Assembly: GCF_000973725.1 (NCBI RefSeq)
Contig: NZ_CP009621.1
Span: 4,209,001 to 4,273,000, forward strand
Length of the DNA stretch: 64,000 nt
Source: Pontibacter korlensis
GTDB taxonomy: Bacteria > Bacteroidota > Bacteroidia > Cytophagales > Hymenobacteraceae
Reading direction: 5' to 3'
In this document: positions 36,448-45,064 of the stretch, one piece after another
Layout of the letters: every line of letters begins with the position of its first letter
How positions within the stretch are numbered: position 1 is the stretch's first letter
Notes under the pieces: generated by a model
Database searches by the model: none
What the model saw: the letters and a program-made list of their open reading frames with translations, nothing else
What the model was told of the DNA's origin: nothing
Program-made: the position numbers and the translations under genes

Positions 36448-37353
36448 ATGAGACCAGAAGACATAGACAAATTATTTAAGGAGCGCCTGGGCAATAACAC
36501 TCCCACCCCTCCTGGTGACCTCTGGAGCCGCCTGCAGGAACGCATGGAAGCCGAGGAAACACCTGCGCCGGTAGTGCTCACACCGGAGGCAGAGCAGAAA
36601 GAAGGGAAACGCCGCTTTATGTGGGTGTACTCTTCTGTGGCAGCTACTCTGTCGCTGCTGTTGGCTGTGGGCGTGGTGTTTTATAACATCAACACGGGCA
36701 CTCCGGAAATTAACGAAACAATAACCAAGTATGATGTAAAGCTACCTCAGGAGACTCCTGCGAACGAACTTGTGGAGCCTAAGCAAAAAGCAGCCACTAC
36801 AGAAGGTATGATGGCGGAAAACGAGGAAGCCACGGAGGAAAATCCAGAAACTGAAAAAAATGTTGCCACCCAGGCAACCGCCGATCAAAACGCTGCATCT
36901 ACCATAACAAACGATCCAATCAAACAGAAGGCAATAGCCGAAGCAAGACCTAAAGCTATAGAGCAAAAGCAAAACGCTAAAGCCCCTGTAGGAAAGCTTG
37001 TTAAACAAGATGCGCAGACGGCCATCGCAGCCCATACTACACCAGAAACTTCAGCAATTGAGGTTGCCCCGGCAAAGGAATCTGCAGGCTTTGCCAAAGC
37101 TGACCTAAATGCTGAGCCAGTTGAAATTATCATCAAGCGTGCCCTAGCCACTCAGACTGCCCTGGCAGATGAAACTGAAGCGGTTAAAGGCAGCAGCAAG
37201 AAGAAAGAACTGGCCAAGAACATTTTTAAGCAGGTGCGCAACCTGGCCTCCGGCGATGGTGTGGAGCTGGAAGAACTGGGTATCCGGGCCGACCGGGTAG
37301 CTCTGGAAACACAGATCGGCAAACAGAAAATTTCAAAAGTGATCAACCTCTAA
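36448..37353 (+). CDS. Putative anti-sigma factor (single-pass membrane protein)
   Basis: A 301-residue protein with one transmembrane segment at about 58-79 (WVYSSVAATLSLLLAVGVVFY). The 57-residue N-terminal part (MRPEDIDKLFKERLG, then PPGDLWSRLQERME) would be cytoplasmic and could bind the sigma factor, as in anti-sigma factors. The 220-residue outer part is low in complexity (Ala/Glu/Thr/Lys-rich), with a folded-looking end (LAKNIFKQVRNLASGDGVELEELGIRADRVALETQIG). It starts 15 bases after the sigma gene and has a strong Shine-Dalgarno (AGGAGG, 36435-36440, seven bases before ATG), unusual in this phylum. The anti-sigma role is inferred from position and topology. Confidence 0.75.
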   Translation: MRPEDIDKLFKERLGNNTPTPPGDLWSRLQERMEAEETPAPVVLTPEAEQKEGKRRFMWVYSSVAATLSLLLAVGVVFYNINTGTPEINETITKYDVKLPQETPANELVEPKQKAATTEGMMAENEEATEENPETEKNVATQATADQNAASTITNDPIKQKAIAEARPKAIEQKQNAKAPVGKLVKQDAQTAIAAHTTPETSAIEVAPAKESAGFAKADLNAEPVEIIIKRALATQTALADETEAVKGSSKKKELAKNIFKQVRNLASGDGVELEELGIRADRVALETQIGKQKISKVINL

Positions 37354-37363
37354 ACCCAAAGAC

Positions 37364-38497
37364 ATGAAACGGATACTACTACTCGTCATGGCCATTTTCA
37401 TGGCCGCCGCTACCGGTGTGTCTGCCAAAGGCGGTAACACCCTGAAAGAACGCTTAAATTCAGCTGAACAGGACACTATTGTGGTGAAAATGGCTAACGG
37501 CGCCACCATGATCCTGCACCTGCAAAATATACAGCAACTACAGGCTTTCCAAAACTACAGCCTCGATTCCCTGATGCGCGAACTAAACAAGTATGTGGAG
37601 CGCGTGGACCAAATGGAGAACTCAAACCAGGAGTCGAAAGAAATGACGGTGACTTTTAACAAGTCGGAGGCCGAAGGAGGCAAAGGTGAGCAGGTAACTA
37701 TTACTGTGCAGGAAGAAGATCCTAAAACAGGTAAGGTGAACAAGGAGACGCACGAGGTTATCATCAACAAAAACTTTAAAATAAAAGTGGATGTGGAGGA
37801 AGACGGCGGCAACACCAGAGTAAACGTGGATGTGCCTACCAAAGCAGAGCGAGACAGCGTAAAGCAGGCCAAAGCAGTGGAGAACTATAAATCTACCCAC
37901 TTCGGCTTCGACATGGACCTTGGCTTTAACACCTTCACTGAGCAAGGCCGCAGCATGGTAGACCTTAGACCATGGGGATCACGCTACGTAAGCCTCAACC
38001 TACGCCTGAAGTCGCAAGTAGGTGGCCGCAAGAGTCCTTTCCACCTGGTGTCTGGTTTGGAGTTTGCCTTCAACAACTATATGTTCGACGACAACATTAT
38101 GGTGCAGGAAGTAGACAATGTGACCTACTTTGTACACCAGCCTGACATGAACTATGAGAAGTCCAAACTGACCCACTCTTCTATAAACCTGCCGCTGATG
38201 GCAACCCTGGAGTTTGACAGAGAGAACGGCAAAGATGGCTTTAAGATTGGTGCAGGACCATTTGTAGGCTACCGCCTGGGCAGCCACACTAAACTGAAGT
38301 ATGAGGAGAACGGCAAAACAGAGAAAGACAAGACCCGCGACAGCTTTAACCTCAGCGATTTCCAGTACGGCATAGAAGGTGTAATTGGCTACGGTGGTAT
38401 TGACCTCTTTGCCAAGTATAACATGAACGACCTGTTCAAAGACAACCGCGGACCTCAGACCAATGTGGTAAGCTTTGGATTCAGATTATTCTACTAA
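37364..38497 (+). CDS. Outer-membrane beta-barrel protein (PorT/OmpA-like family)
   Basis: A 377-residue exported protein. A signal peptide (MKRILLLVMAIFMAAATGVSA) is followed by a soluble region (about 25-170) with Glu/Lys-rich beta segments. A C-terminal half of about 200 residues alternates strands typical of small beta-barrels (HFGFDMDLGFNTF, YVSLNLRLKSQVGG, FKIGAGPFVGYRLGSH) and ends in the aromatic residues FRLFY. This is the outer-membrane beta-barrel class often placed behind sigma/anti-sigma pairs in Bacteroidota. Its gene follows the anti-sigma gene by 10 bases. The ligand or function is unknown; it may sense or repair envelope stress. Confidence 0.82.
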   Translation: MKRILLLVMAIFMAAATGVSAKGGNTLKERLNSAEQDTIVVKMANGATMILHLQNIQQLQAFQNYSLDSLMRELNKYVERVDQMENSNQESKEMTVTFNKSEAEGGKGEQVTITVQEEDPKTGKVNKETHEVIINKNFKIKVDVEEDGGNTRVNVDVPTKAERDSVKQAKAVENYKSTHFGFDMDLGFNTFTEQGRSMVDLRPWGSRYVSLNLRLKSQVGGRKSPFHLVSGLEFAFNNYMFDDNIMVQEVDNVTYFVHQPDMNYEKSKLTHSSINLPLMATLEFDRENGKDGFKIGAGPFVGYRLGSHTKLKYEENGKTEKDKTRDSFNLSDFQYGIEGVIGYGGIDLFAKYNMNDLFKDNRGPQTNVVSFGFRLFY

Positions 38498-38525
38498 GTA
38501 TAGAGTTTACAATTAAGGTGAGAGT

Positions 38526-38552
38526 AAAAAAGGGGCTGCTGGCTCCTTTTTT
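38526..38552. terminator. Bidirectional terminator after the sigma operon
   Basis: An 11-bp stem: AAAAAAGGGGC (38526-38536) pairs with GGCTCCTTTTTT (38542-38552, one G-U pair) around a 5-base loop. A- and T-runs at both ends let it work for the plus-strand operon and for the minus-strand trmH-like gene ending at 38557. Confidence 0.85.
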
Positions 38553-38556
38553 ATTT

Positions 38557-39303
38557 TTAGCTGTTACGCTTAAAGTTATCGATTATGATGGCTGTTGCCG
38601 TTGCTACATTCAGTGATTCCGCCCCGCCAAAGGCTGGTATCTTGATCAGGTGGTTTACCTGCTTTGCCACCTCCGGCCGGATGCCATTAGCCTCGTTGCC
38701 TAACACAACGATACCTTCAGGTTTCAGCTGCATTTGGTGCAGGTTCTCTCCATTAAGAGCCGCTCCATATATATTAAACTTGCTGGTATGCTGCTGCAGC
38801 CAATCCGGCAAGTCGAGATAGTGAACCTGTATGCGTGTAAAGGAGCCCATGGTAGAAGAAATAACCTTTGGGTTATAGAAATCGGCACAGCTTTCGGAGC
38901 AGACCACATGCTTTATACCATACCAGTCGGCAATACGGATGATAGTACCCAGGTTACCAGGATCACGGATGTCATCAAGGGCAATGATCAGGTCAGATGG
39001 CTTAATTTGCAGCGCCGGTAACTTACGCATACTTGCAACGGCCAGAGCAGCGTTGTTACTGGCAAAGGTGCCCGCCTTTATGAGGTCTTCTTCCTTCACG
39101 ACCTCGTAGTTCAAACCTTTGCCAAGTATAGCGGTATGTTCCCGCAGGAAGTCCTCGGTAACAAGAAGGTGTTGCAGCTCAAATTCAGATTGCAGCAGCT
39201 CAAGTACACTTTTGGCTCCCTCCACCACAAAGGCTTGGTGTTGGTTGCGGTATTTTTTTACTTGCAACGATTTAATATACTTTACAACTGCTTTCGATAA
39301 CAT
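38557..39303 (-). CDS. TrmH/SpoU family RNA 2'-O-methyltransferase
   Basis: A 248-residue SPOUT methyltransferase. An N-terminal RNA-binding domain (SKAVVKYIKSLQVKKYRNQHQAFVVEGAKSVLELL) is followed by the trefoil-knot catalytic domain, with IALDDIRDPGNLGTIIRIADWYG (motif 1), VVLGNEANGIRPEV (motif 2) and IPAFGGAESLNVATATAIIIDNF (motif 3). It methylates ribose in tRNA or rRNA; the target is not readable. It is divergent from the TamA-like gene with only 14 bases between start codons, a pairing I recall from other Bacteroidota genomes. Confidence 0.92.
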   Translation of the reverse strand: MLSKAVVKYIKSLQVKKYRNQHQAFVVEGAKSVLELLQSEFELQHLLVTEDFLREHTAILGKGLNYEVVKEEDLIKAGTFASNNAALAVASMRKLPALQIKPSDLIIALDDIRDPGNLGTIIRIADWYGIKHVVCSESCADFYNPKVISSTMGSFTRIQVHYLDLPDWLQQHTSKFNIYGAALNGENLHQMQLKPEGIVVLGNEANGIRPEVAKQVNHLIKIPAFGGAESLNVATATAIIIDNFKRNS

Positions 39304-39317
39304 AGCTGGTTACACGT

Positions 39318-41759
39318 TTGAAGTCACGATTATACATAGCTGCCCTGAGTTTTACAATGCTCGGGCTGAATGCTTGCATTCCAACCCGGAACCTTGGAGA
39401 AAACGAGAAGCTGCTTGTGAGTATGGAGCCCAAAGGGCTTAAGACCGTACAACCTTCTGCCATTCAGAGCCTTTACCAGCAGGAACCAAACCGTATGGTG
39501 CTGGGCTCAACTCCCTACCTGGTGCTTTACAATTTCGGTAAAAAGTTTTACGATCCGCAAAATATTCAGCGGCGCATCGAAAAGCAGGAGAACCGGATGG
39601 TTCGCAAAATACAGGAGGCTGGCACTGATACCGTGCGCATAAACAAGCTGCGGGATAAGTATAACAGCCGCATAGAGCGCCTGAAGGTAAAGCTGCGGGA
39701 GGGTAACTTTGTGATGCAGCTTGGTGAACCACCTGCCATTTATGACTCGCTGCGCATGCAGGAGACGATGGACCAGATTGGTATTTACCTCAATTCGAAA
39801 GGCTACTTTAACAATCAGATAAGCTACACTAAAGAGGAAAGGAAAGACAAGCTCGTTTATATTGACATCAATATTGATGAAAAGCAGCCTTACCACTACT
39901 CTGAGATTAGCTACGGTATTGAAGACCCGCGCATCCTGGAGATTGTGCAGCGCACCGAAAGCAGGTCGCGCCTGAAGTTAGGAGAACGCTATGATGAAGA
40001 GCAGATAAGCCAGGAGCGTGATCGCCTGTACGATTTGTTGAAAAACCGTGGCTATTACGACTTTGCACGTGCCTATATTGAGTTTGAGGTAGACACCAGC
40101 TATGCTGAAAACACTGCTCGCATCAAAACAATCATTGAGAGCCCGGAGCAGGATTCTGCCCATAAAGTATACACCATCAAGAATGTATACTTCAAAACCG
40201 ATGCCGACCGCTTTGGAATACCACGGGATACGATGGTCTATAATGGTGTAGAATATGTGGCCTATGACCACAAGTATTCGCCGTTGATACTAGACAAGAA
40301 GGTTGATGTATATCCAGGACAGCGCTATAGCCAGCTGCGAACACTTACAACACAGCGGAAACTTGCTGACCTGGATGCTTTTCAGTTTAACAACGTCTTC
40401 TATAGTAAGGTAGAAGCACCGACAGATTCAAGTTACGAGTTAAATGCTTTGGTAAATGCTCTTCCTGCCAAGAAATTCCAGGAAACGGCAGAGCTGGGTA
40501 TGAACTTTACAGAGAAAAGGCCTGGTCCTTTTTCGAGCCTTAGCCTGCGCATTCGTAACGTATTTGGCGGCGCAGAAAACCTGGACTTCGGAGTGAGAGG
40601 CGGTATTGAGTATCAAGCTAGCTTGGCAGACCCTGACGAAGCAGTAATGATCAAGGAGTTTGGCCTGAACTCTTCGCTTTCGTTCCCGGTTATACTTTTC
40701 CCATTCACAAATAAGAATCTTTTATCGGATTTTAGTCCCCGCACGCGCTTTTACACTGGTTATAACAGTGAAGACCGCCAGGAGTACGTCCGCTCCACTT
40801 ATGAACTGGGACTTGACTACATCTGGCAGCGTTCACGAAACCCGCTACAGCCGCCAGTAATGCAGTTTATTTTCTCGCCTGTTAACTTTAACATCGTTCA
40901 GGGCGAGATAAGGGACCTGGAGTTCAGGAGCAGATTAGAGAACAACAGCGCTGGTAGCAGATCTCTGTTAGGTAGCTTTGATGACGGTATCATCTCGTTT
41001 GTAGGTTTTAACTTTATCTACAACACCAACGACTTTACGCAAACCCGCGATGCCCGATTCTTTAGAACTTTGATAGAAGTTGGCGGTCTTACAAAAGAGC
41101 TGGGGTTAAATCTGGACATAAACAACCTGCGTACCTACCAATACGGCCGAATAAACCCAGACTACCGGCGCTATATACCACTTGGCAGGCAGCGCTACTT
41201 TGTTTATAGAGTAAATGCCGGTGTAGCCTCTGCTATGTTCAGCGGTAACACTATTCCCTACGACAAGTTTTTCTTTGCTGGGGGCTCTTCCAGTGTAAGG
41301 GCCTGGCAGTCGCGCAGATTAGGCCTCGGTTCCTATGCCGCCCTTACGGTTACGGAGGATAAGGAAGGAAATAAGATTATCGTGCGAGATTATAATATTG
41401 AGCAGCCCGGGGAGGTACTGCTGGAAGCGAACATGGAATACCGCTTCAACATGTTCAGCTTCATTAACGGAGCCTTTTTTGTGGATGCTGGAAATGTATG
41501 GCTGCTGCGTCCAGATCCAATCAGACCTGGTGCAGACTTTAGCTTCAATCGCTTTTACAGAGAGCTGGCAGTAGGAACCGGTTTTGGTCTCCGCTTCGAC
41601 TTATCTGTGTTGATCCTGCGATTTGACTTTGCTACGAAGGTATACGACCCGGCTGTTTGGAAAGAGGACCGTTTTGTACTGCCTAAATTTAACATTGCCG
41701 ATTTCTTTACCAGAAGCAACCAGAGCACCCTTCAGATTGGCATTGGTTATCCTTTCTAA
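39318..41759 (+). CDS. BamA/TamA family outer-membrane lipoprotein (TamL-like)
   Basis: An 813-residue protein of the BamA/TamA superfamily. It is a lipoprotein: MKSRLYIAALSFTMLGLNAC with lipobox LNAC (Cys20), a form typical of the TamL proteins of Bacteroidota. POTRA-like modules (about 100-430; GYFNNQISYTKEERKDKLVYIDINI, ISQERDRLYDLLKNRGYYDFARAYIEFEV) precede a C-terminal 16-strand barrel with GGSSSVRAWQSRRLGLG, YRFNMFSFINGAFFVDAGNVW and a final STLQIGIGYPF. It would help insert proteins or deliver lipids to the outer membrane; no TamB gene is nearby. The start is TTG at 39318; the next ATG would remove half the signal peptide. Confidence 0.9.
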   Translation: MKSRLYIAALSFTMLGLNACIPTRNLGENEKLLVSMEPKGLKTVQPSAIQSLYQQEPNRMVLGSTPYLVLYNFGKKFYDPQNIQRRIEKQENRMVRKIQEAGTDTVRINKLRDKYNSRIERLKVKLREGNFVMQLGEPPAIYDSLRMQETMDQIGIYLNSKGYFNNQISYTKEERKDKLVYIDINIDEKQPYHYSEISYGIEDPRILEIVQRTESRSRLKLGERYDEEQISQERDRLYDLLKNRGYYDFARAYIEFEVDTSYAENTARIKTIIESPEQDSAHKVYTIKNVYFKTDADRFGIPRDTMVYNGVEYVAYDHKYSPLILDKKVDVYPGQRYSQLRTLTTQRKLADLDAFQFNNVFYSKVEAPTDSSYELNALVNALPAKKFQETAELGMNFTEKRPGPFSSLSLRIRNVFGGAENLDFGVRGGIEYQASLADPDEAVMIKEFGLNSSLSFPVILFPFTNKNLLSDFSPRTRFYTGYNSEDRQEYVRSTYELGLDYIWQRSRNPLQPPVMQFIFSPVNFNIVQGEIRDLEFRSRLENNSAGSRSLLGSFDDGIISFVGFNFIYNTNDFTQTRDARFFRTLIEVGGLTKELGLNLDINNLRTYQYGRINPDYRRYIPLGRQRYFVYRVNAGVASAMFSGNTIPYDKFFFAGGSSSVRAWQSRRLGLGSYAALTVTEDKEGNKIIVRDYNIEQPGEVLLEANMEYRFNMFSFINGAFFVDAGNVWLLRPDPIRPGADFSFNRFYRELAVGTGFGLRFDLSVLILRFDFATKVYDPAVWKEDRFVLPKFNIADFFTRSNQSTLQIGIGYPF

Positions 41760-41777
41760 TAATTTATACTTTCAGAT

Positions 41778-41832
41778 GAGTCAAACAAGAAGCCCTGGCA
41801 GAAGGTATCTGCCAGGGCTTCTTGTTTGACTC
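41778..41832. terminator. Long perfect hairpin between convergent genes
   Basis: A 25-bp perfect inverted repeat, 41778-41802 against 41808-41832, with a 5-base AGGTA loop. The central arms read AGCCCTGGCAGA/TCTGCCAGGGCT, and the outer arms CAAACAAG/CTTGTTTG-like. It lies between the stop codons of the TamL-like and E1 genes and probably terminates both. It is much longer than the other terminators here. Confidence 0.85.
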
Positions 41833-41842
41833 TTGATACTGA

Positions 41843-43921
41843 CTAGTAGTTTAACAGCTCCTGTATCTGCGCTGCTACTTTCTCGGCATTAGGTAGCATC
41901 ATTTTCTCCAGCCCCACATTCAATGGTATTGCAGGTAAGTTGGCAGCACCTAAAGTATAGATAGGCGCATCCAGCTTTTGGAAGCAGTCCTTCGACAAGC
42001 GCCCTGCCAGTGATTCCGCAAAAGAGTTCATCAAAGGTTCCTCCGTCAGAACAAGTGCTTTGCCGTGGCGCTCAACCGCTGCCTTAACCGTTTCATAATC
42101 CAGCGGGTTAAGGGTGCGCAGGTCAACTATCTCCACACTGCCTGGGTACTGTTTAGAGGCTGTTTTAGCCCAGTATATACCCATCCCGTAGGTGATTACG
42201 GCCAAGCTATTCCCCATTATGATTTCCTTCTCATCGGCATGCTGCACAATGTTTGCTTTGCCTAAAGGCAGCACGTAGTTCTCATCAGGCTCCACGGTTT
42301 TGGCATCTTCCGTACCTGGCACTTTAGACCAGTACAACCCCTTGTGCTCCAGCATAACAACCGGGTTCGGATCCAGGAAAGCAGCCTTCATCAATCCTTT
42401 TATATCGGCCGCATTGCTTGGGTAAACTACTTTTATGCCCCGGATATTAAGAAGGGTAGACTCTATACTTCCGGAGTGGTATGGGCCACCCCCACCATAA
42501 GCGCCAATTGGAACCCTAATAACTGACTGTATAGGAAACTTGCCCTTAGACAAGTAGCAGCTTTTAGAAAGCTCCTCTACCAGCTGGTTTATACCTGGCC
42601 AAATATAGTCAGCAAACTGTATCTCTACTATAGCTTTAGCACCAACAGCAGACATTCCAGCAGTTGAGCCAATTATGTACGCTTCCTGTATCGGTGTGTT
42701 AAAGACACGAGCGTCGCCATACTTCTTTGCCAGTAAGGCAGCCTCCCGGAAAACGCCTCCCAACTCACCTCCTACATCCTGCCCGTAGAACAGCGCCTCC
42801 GGGTAAGCCTTCAGAATTTCGTCAACTGCATGCAGTGCTGCATCTACCATAATGGCTTTGTCGGCACCAGAAGGGCTACGTTGCCCTTGCTCTTGTGTAA
42901 CCGGAGTTGGGGCAAATTCATGTGTATCAAAAGTAGCAGGATCAGGATTAGGAGCATTTAAGGCACGCTGGTAATCATTGGCTACAGTATTCATAGCATC
43001 CTGCTCCAGCAGCTTTACCTCATCCACAGCAACACCTGCAGCCAACAGTACCTCGCGCAGCTTGGGTATCGGATCGTCTATACTATGCTGCTGCAGGTTT
43101 TCGCCGCGGTACCACTCCCGCCTCACGCCTGAAGTATGATGCCCTAGAAGCGGCACCTTGGCATGAACCAGTACAGGGCGGCGTACTTTACGAGCATATT
43201 CTATTGCCACACGCATTCCTTCATACGACTCTTCAAAGTCAGAACCGTTCACGCGCAGGCGTTCCATACCTTTAAAACCAGCGGCATATTCGAAGGCATC
43301 CATGGCCCGCATCTCCTTACCGGTAGCAGATATACCCCAATCATTGTCCTGCACCAGGTACACAATTGGCAACCCCTTCAGCACAGCCATCTGAAAAGCC
43401 TCTGCTACCTCACCCTCTGTTACAGAGCCATCACCAAGAGAGCAAAGCACGACAGGCTTCTCCTCGCCATTCAGAAGCCCCTGCCCTTCCAGGTAAGCCA
43501 ACCCATGCGCCATGCCTGTAGCGGGAATAGCCTGCATACCTGTGGCAGAACTCTGGTGCGGAATGGTAGGAAACCCTTCCCTTTCAAGGGATGGGTGGCC
43601 ATAGTAGGTGCGACCGCCTGAGAAAGGATCATCCGCCTTGGCCATTAGCTGCAGCATGAGCTCGTAGGGTTGCAGGCCCATACCTAACAGCATAGAATCG
43701 TCGCGGTAATAGAGAGAAGCGAAGTCGTAAGGCTTTAATTGCAGGGCAGCAGCCAATTGAATGGCCTCATGTCCACGGGAGGTGCTATGCACGTACTTGC
43801 TGCAAATTGCCTTATTTTCTTCGTAGGTATCTGCCATGGTTTTGGCAGTAATCATTAGTCGGTAAGCCTTTTTTAGTAGTTCCAGATCGAGTTTTACGGC
43901 TTCCAGGGTTTCTTTAGACAT
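41843..43921 (-). CDS. Fused E1 alpha/beta 2-oxoacid dehydrogenase
   Basis: A 692-residue thiamine-diphosphate enzyme in which the alpha and beta chains of E1 are fused. The alpha half (about 1-330) has STSRGHEAIQLAAALQL, YYGHPSLEREGFPTIPHQSS and the ThDP motif GDGSVTEGEVAEAFQMAVL with its closing VQDNDWGIS. The beta half (about 350-692) has LFYGQDVGGELGGVFREAA, FNTPIQEAYIIGSTAGMSAVGAKA and PYHSGSIESTLLNIRGIKVVYPSN. It is the branched-chain or related 2-oxoacid dehydrogenase E1; E2 and E3 lie elsewhere. The frame is open 153 bases upstream, but I use the ATG at 43921 (MSKETLEAVKLD), as the extension lacks homology. It is divergent from hemF. Confidence 0.92.
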   Translation of the reverse strand: MSKETLEAVKLDLELLKKAYRLMITAKTMADTYEENKAICSKYVHSTSRGHEAIQLAAALQLKPYDFASLYYRDDSMLLGMGLQPYELMLQLMAKADDPFSGGRTYYGHPSLEREGFPTIPHQSSATGMQAIPATGMAHGLAYLEGQGLLNGEEKPVVLCSLGDGSVTEGEVAEAFQMAVLKGLPIVYLVQDNDWGISATGKEMRAMDAFEYAAGFKGMERLRVNGSDFEESYEGMRVAIEYARKVRRPVLVHAKVPLLGHHTSGVRREWYRGENLQQHSIDDPIPKLREVLLAAGVAVDEVKLLEQDAMNTVANDYQRALNAPNPDPATFDTHEFAPTPVTQEQGQRSPSGADKAIMVDAALHAVDEILKAYPEALFYGQDVGGELGGVFREAALLAKKYGDARVFNTPIQEAYIIGSTAGMSAVGAKAIVEIQFADYIWPGINQLVEELSKSCYLSKGKFPIQSVIRVPIGAYGGGGPYHSGSIESTLLNIRGIKVVYPSNAADIKGLMKAAFLDPNPVVMLEHKGLYWSKVPGTEDAKTVEPDENYVLPLGKANIVQHADEKEIIMGNSLAVITYGMGIYWAKTASKQYPGSVEIVDLRTLNPLDYETVKAAVERHGKALVLTEEPLMNSFAESLAGRLSKDCFQKLDAPIYTLGAANLPAIPLNVGLEKMMLPNAEKVAAQIQELLNY

Positions 43922-44161
43922 AGGTTGCGTTAAGGTTTGCTCTAAGGTACAAATTTTAGGTTTTTTAGTAAAATATGAAATGGGCTCGGTAGAGAAAGCT
44001 TTATTAGGTACTTTTGCAGCGTAAAACGAGATAAAAAGAAACCTAAACCTGATCAACCGAGGAGACAAAAACACCTCCAGATTCTTTTGAAAGAAGATAT
44101 TGGCTGTTCAGGTTTTACTCCTGCACGGATGTATGGTTTCGTTAAAAGTATAGCATTTGCC

Positions 44162-45064
44162 ATGTTTAAAGAAGAAGTTGAGGCGTTTATGCGCCAGTTC
44201 CAGTCCGACCTTTGCCATGCCCTTGAAACCTGCGACGGCGGGGCCACTTTCAGTTCAGAAATCTGGCAGCACGAGGGCGGCGGCGGTGGAAGCACCCGCG
44301 TTATTGAAAATGGTAATGTGCTGGAAAAAGGCGGTGTAAACTTCTCTGCTGTACAGGGAGAACTGTCACCTCAGTTTCTGAAAGCTTTACAGATGCCCGA
44401 CCCGGCATACTTTGCTACGGGCGTTTCAGTGGTGATGCACCCGCACAGCCCGATGGTGCCTATCACGCATATGAACGTGCGTTACTTTGAAGCAGGCAAC
44501 GGGCAGGCATGGTTTGGTGGAGGTATTGACCTTACACCCATTTACGTCGATTTAAAACAAGCACGCGAGTTTCATGAACAGATGAAGGCAGTGTGTGATA
44601 AACATCACCCTAGCTATTACCCTGAGTTCAAGAAATGGGCAGATGACTACTTCTACAACGAACACCGGGACGAGACACGCGGAGTGGGTGGTATCTTCTT
44701 CGACCGCCTGATGGCTACTGATGAAATCAGCATGGAAAAAAGGTTCGCCTTTGTGCGTGATGTAGCCTATGCTTTTGCACCTTTTTATACTTCTATCATC
44801 AATCAGAACCGAGGTTTACCTTATGGGGAGCGCGAGAAACAGTGGCAGCTGATACGTCGGGGCCGGTATGTGGAGTTTAACCTGGTATATGACCGCGGCA
44901 CAAAGTTTGGCCTGCTAACCAAGGGGCGCATCGAGTCCATCCTGATGAGCCTGCCAACCCATGCATCCTGGGCTTATAATTTTAAGCCAGAGCCGGGCAG
45001 CGCCGAAGAGCAAACCCTCAGCTACCTTAAAAAGGACATCGACTGGATTAACACGGGCAAGTAA
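44162..45064 (+). CDS. hemF: Oxygen-dependent coproporphyrinogen III oxidase
   Basis: HemF converts coproporphyrinogen III to protoporphyrinogen IX with O2, an aerobic step of haem synthesis. The 300-residue product is full length. It has DGGATFSSEIWQHEGGGGGSTRVIENGNVLEKGGVNFS, VVMHPHSPMVPITHMNVRYF, WFGGGIDLTPIYV, RGVGGIFFDRL and FVRDVAYAFAPFYTSIINQNRGLPY, with the conserved catalytic Asp/Arg/His residues in GGGSTRVI and HMNVR. The frame is open further upstream to a TTG at 44087, but the family begins at MFKEEVEAF, the ATG at 44162. Its stop overlaps the PAP2 gene start by one base (TAATG). Confidence 0.95.
   Translation: MFKEEVEAFMRQFQSDLCHALETCDGGATFSSEIWQHEGGGGGSTRVIENGNVLEKGGVNFSAVQGELSPQFLKALQMPDPAYFATGVSVVMHPHSPMVPITHMNVRYFEAGNGQAWFGGGIDLTPIYVDLKQAREFHEQMKAVCDKHHPSYYPEFKKWADDYFYNEHRDETRGVGGIFFDRLMATDEISMEKRFAFVRDVAYAFAPFYTSIINQNRGLPYGEREKQWQLIRRGRYVEFNLVYDRGTKFGLLTKGRIESILMSLPTHASWAYNFKPEPGSAEEQTLSYLKKDIDWINTGK

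Noticed and set aside
43922..44161. N-terminal extensions of the fused E1 gene (to 44074) and of hemF (to 44087)
   Set aside because: Both would run into the divergent promoter region and lack homology; the family starts at 43921 and 44162 fit better.
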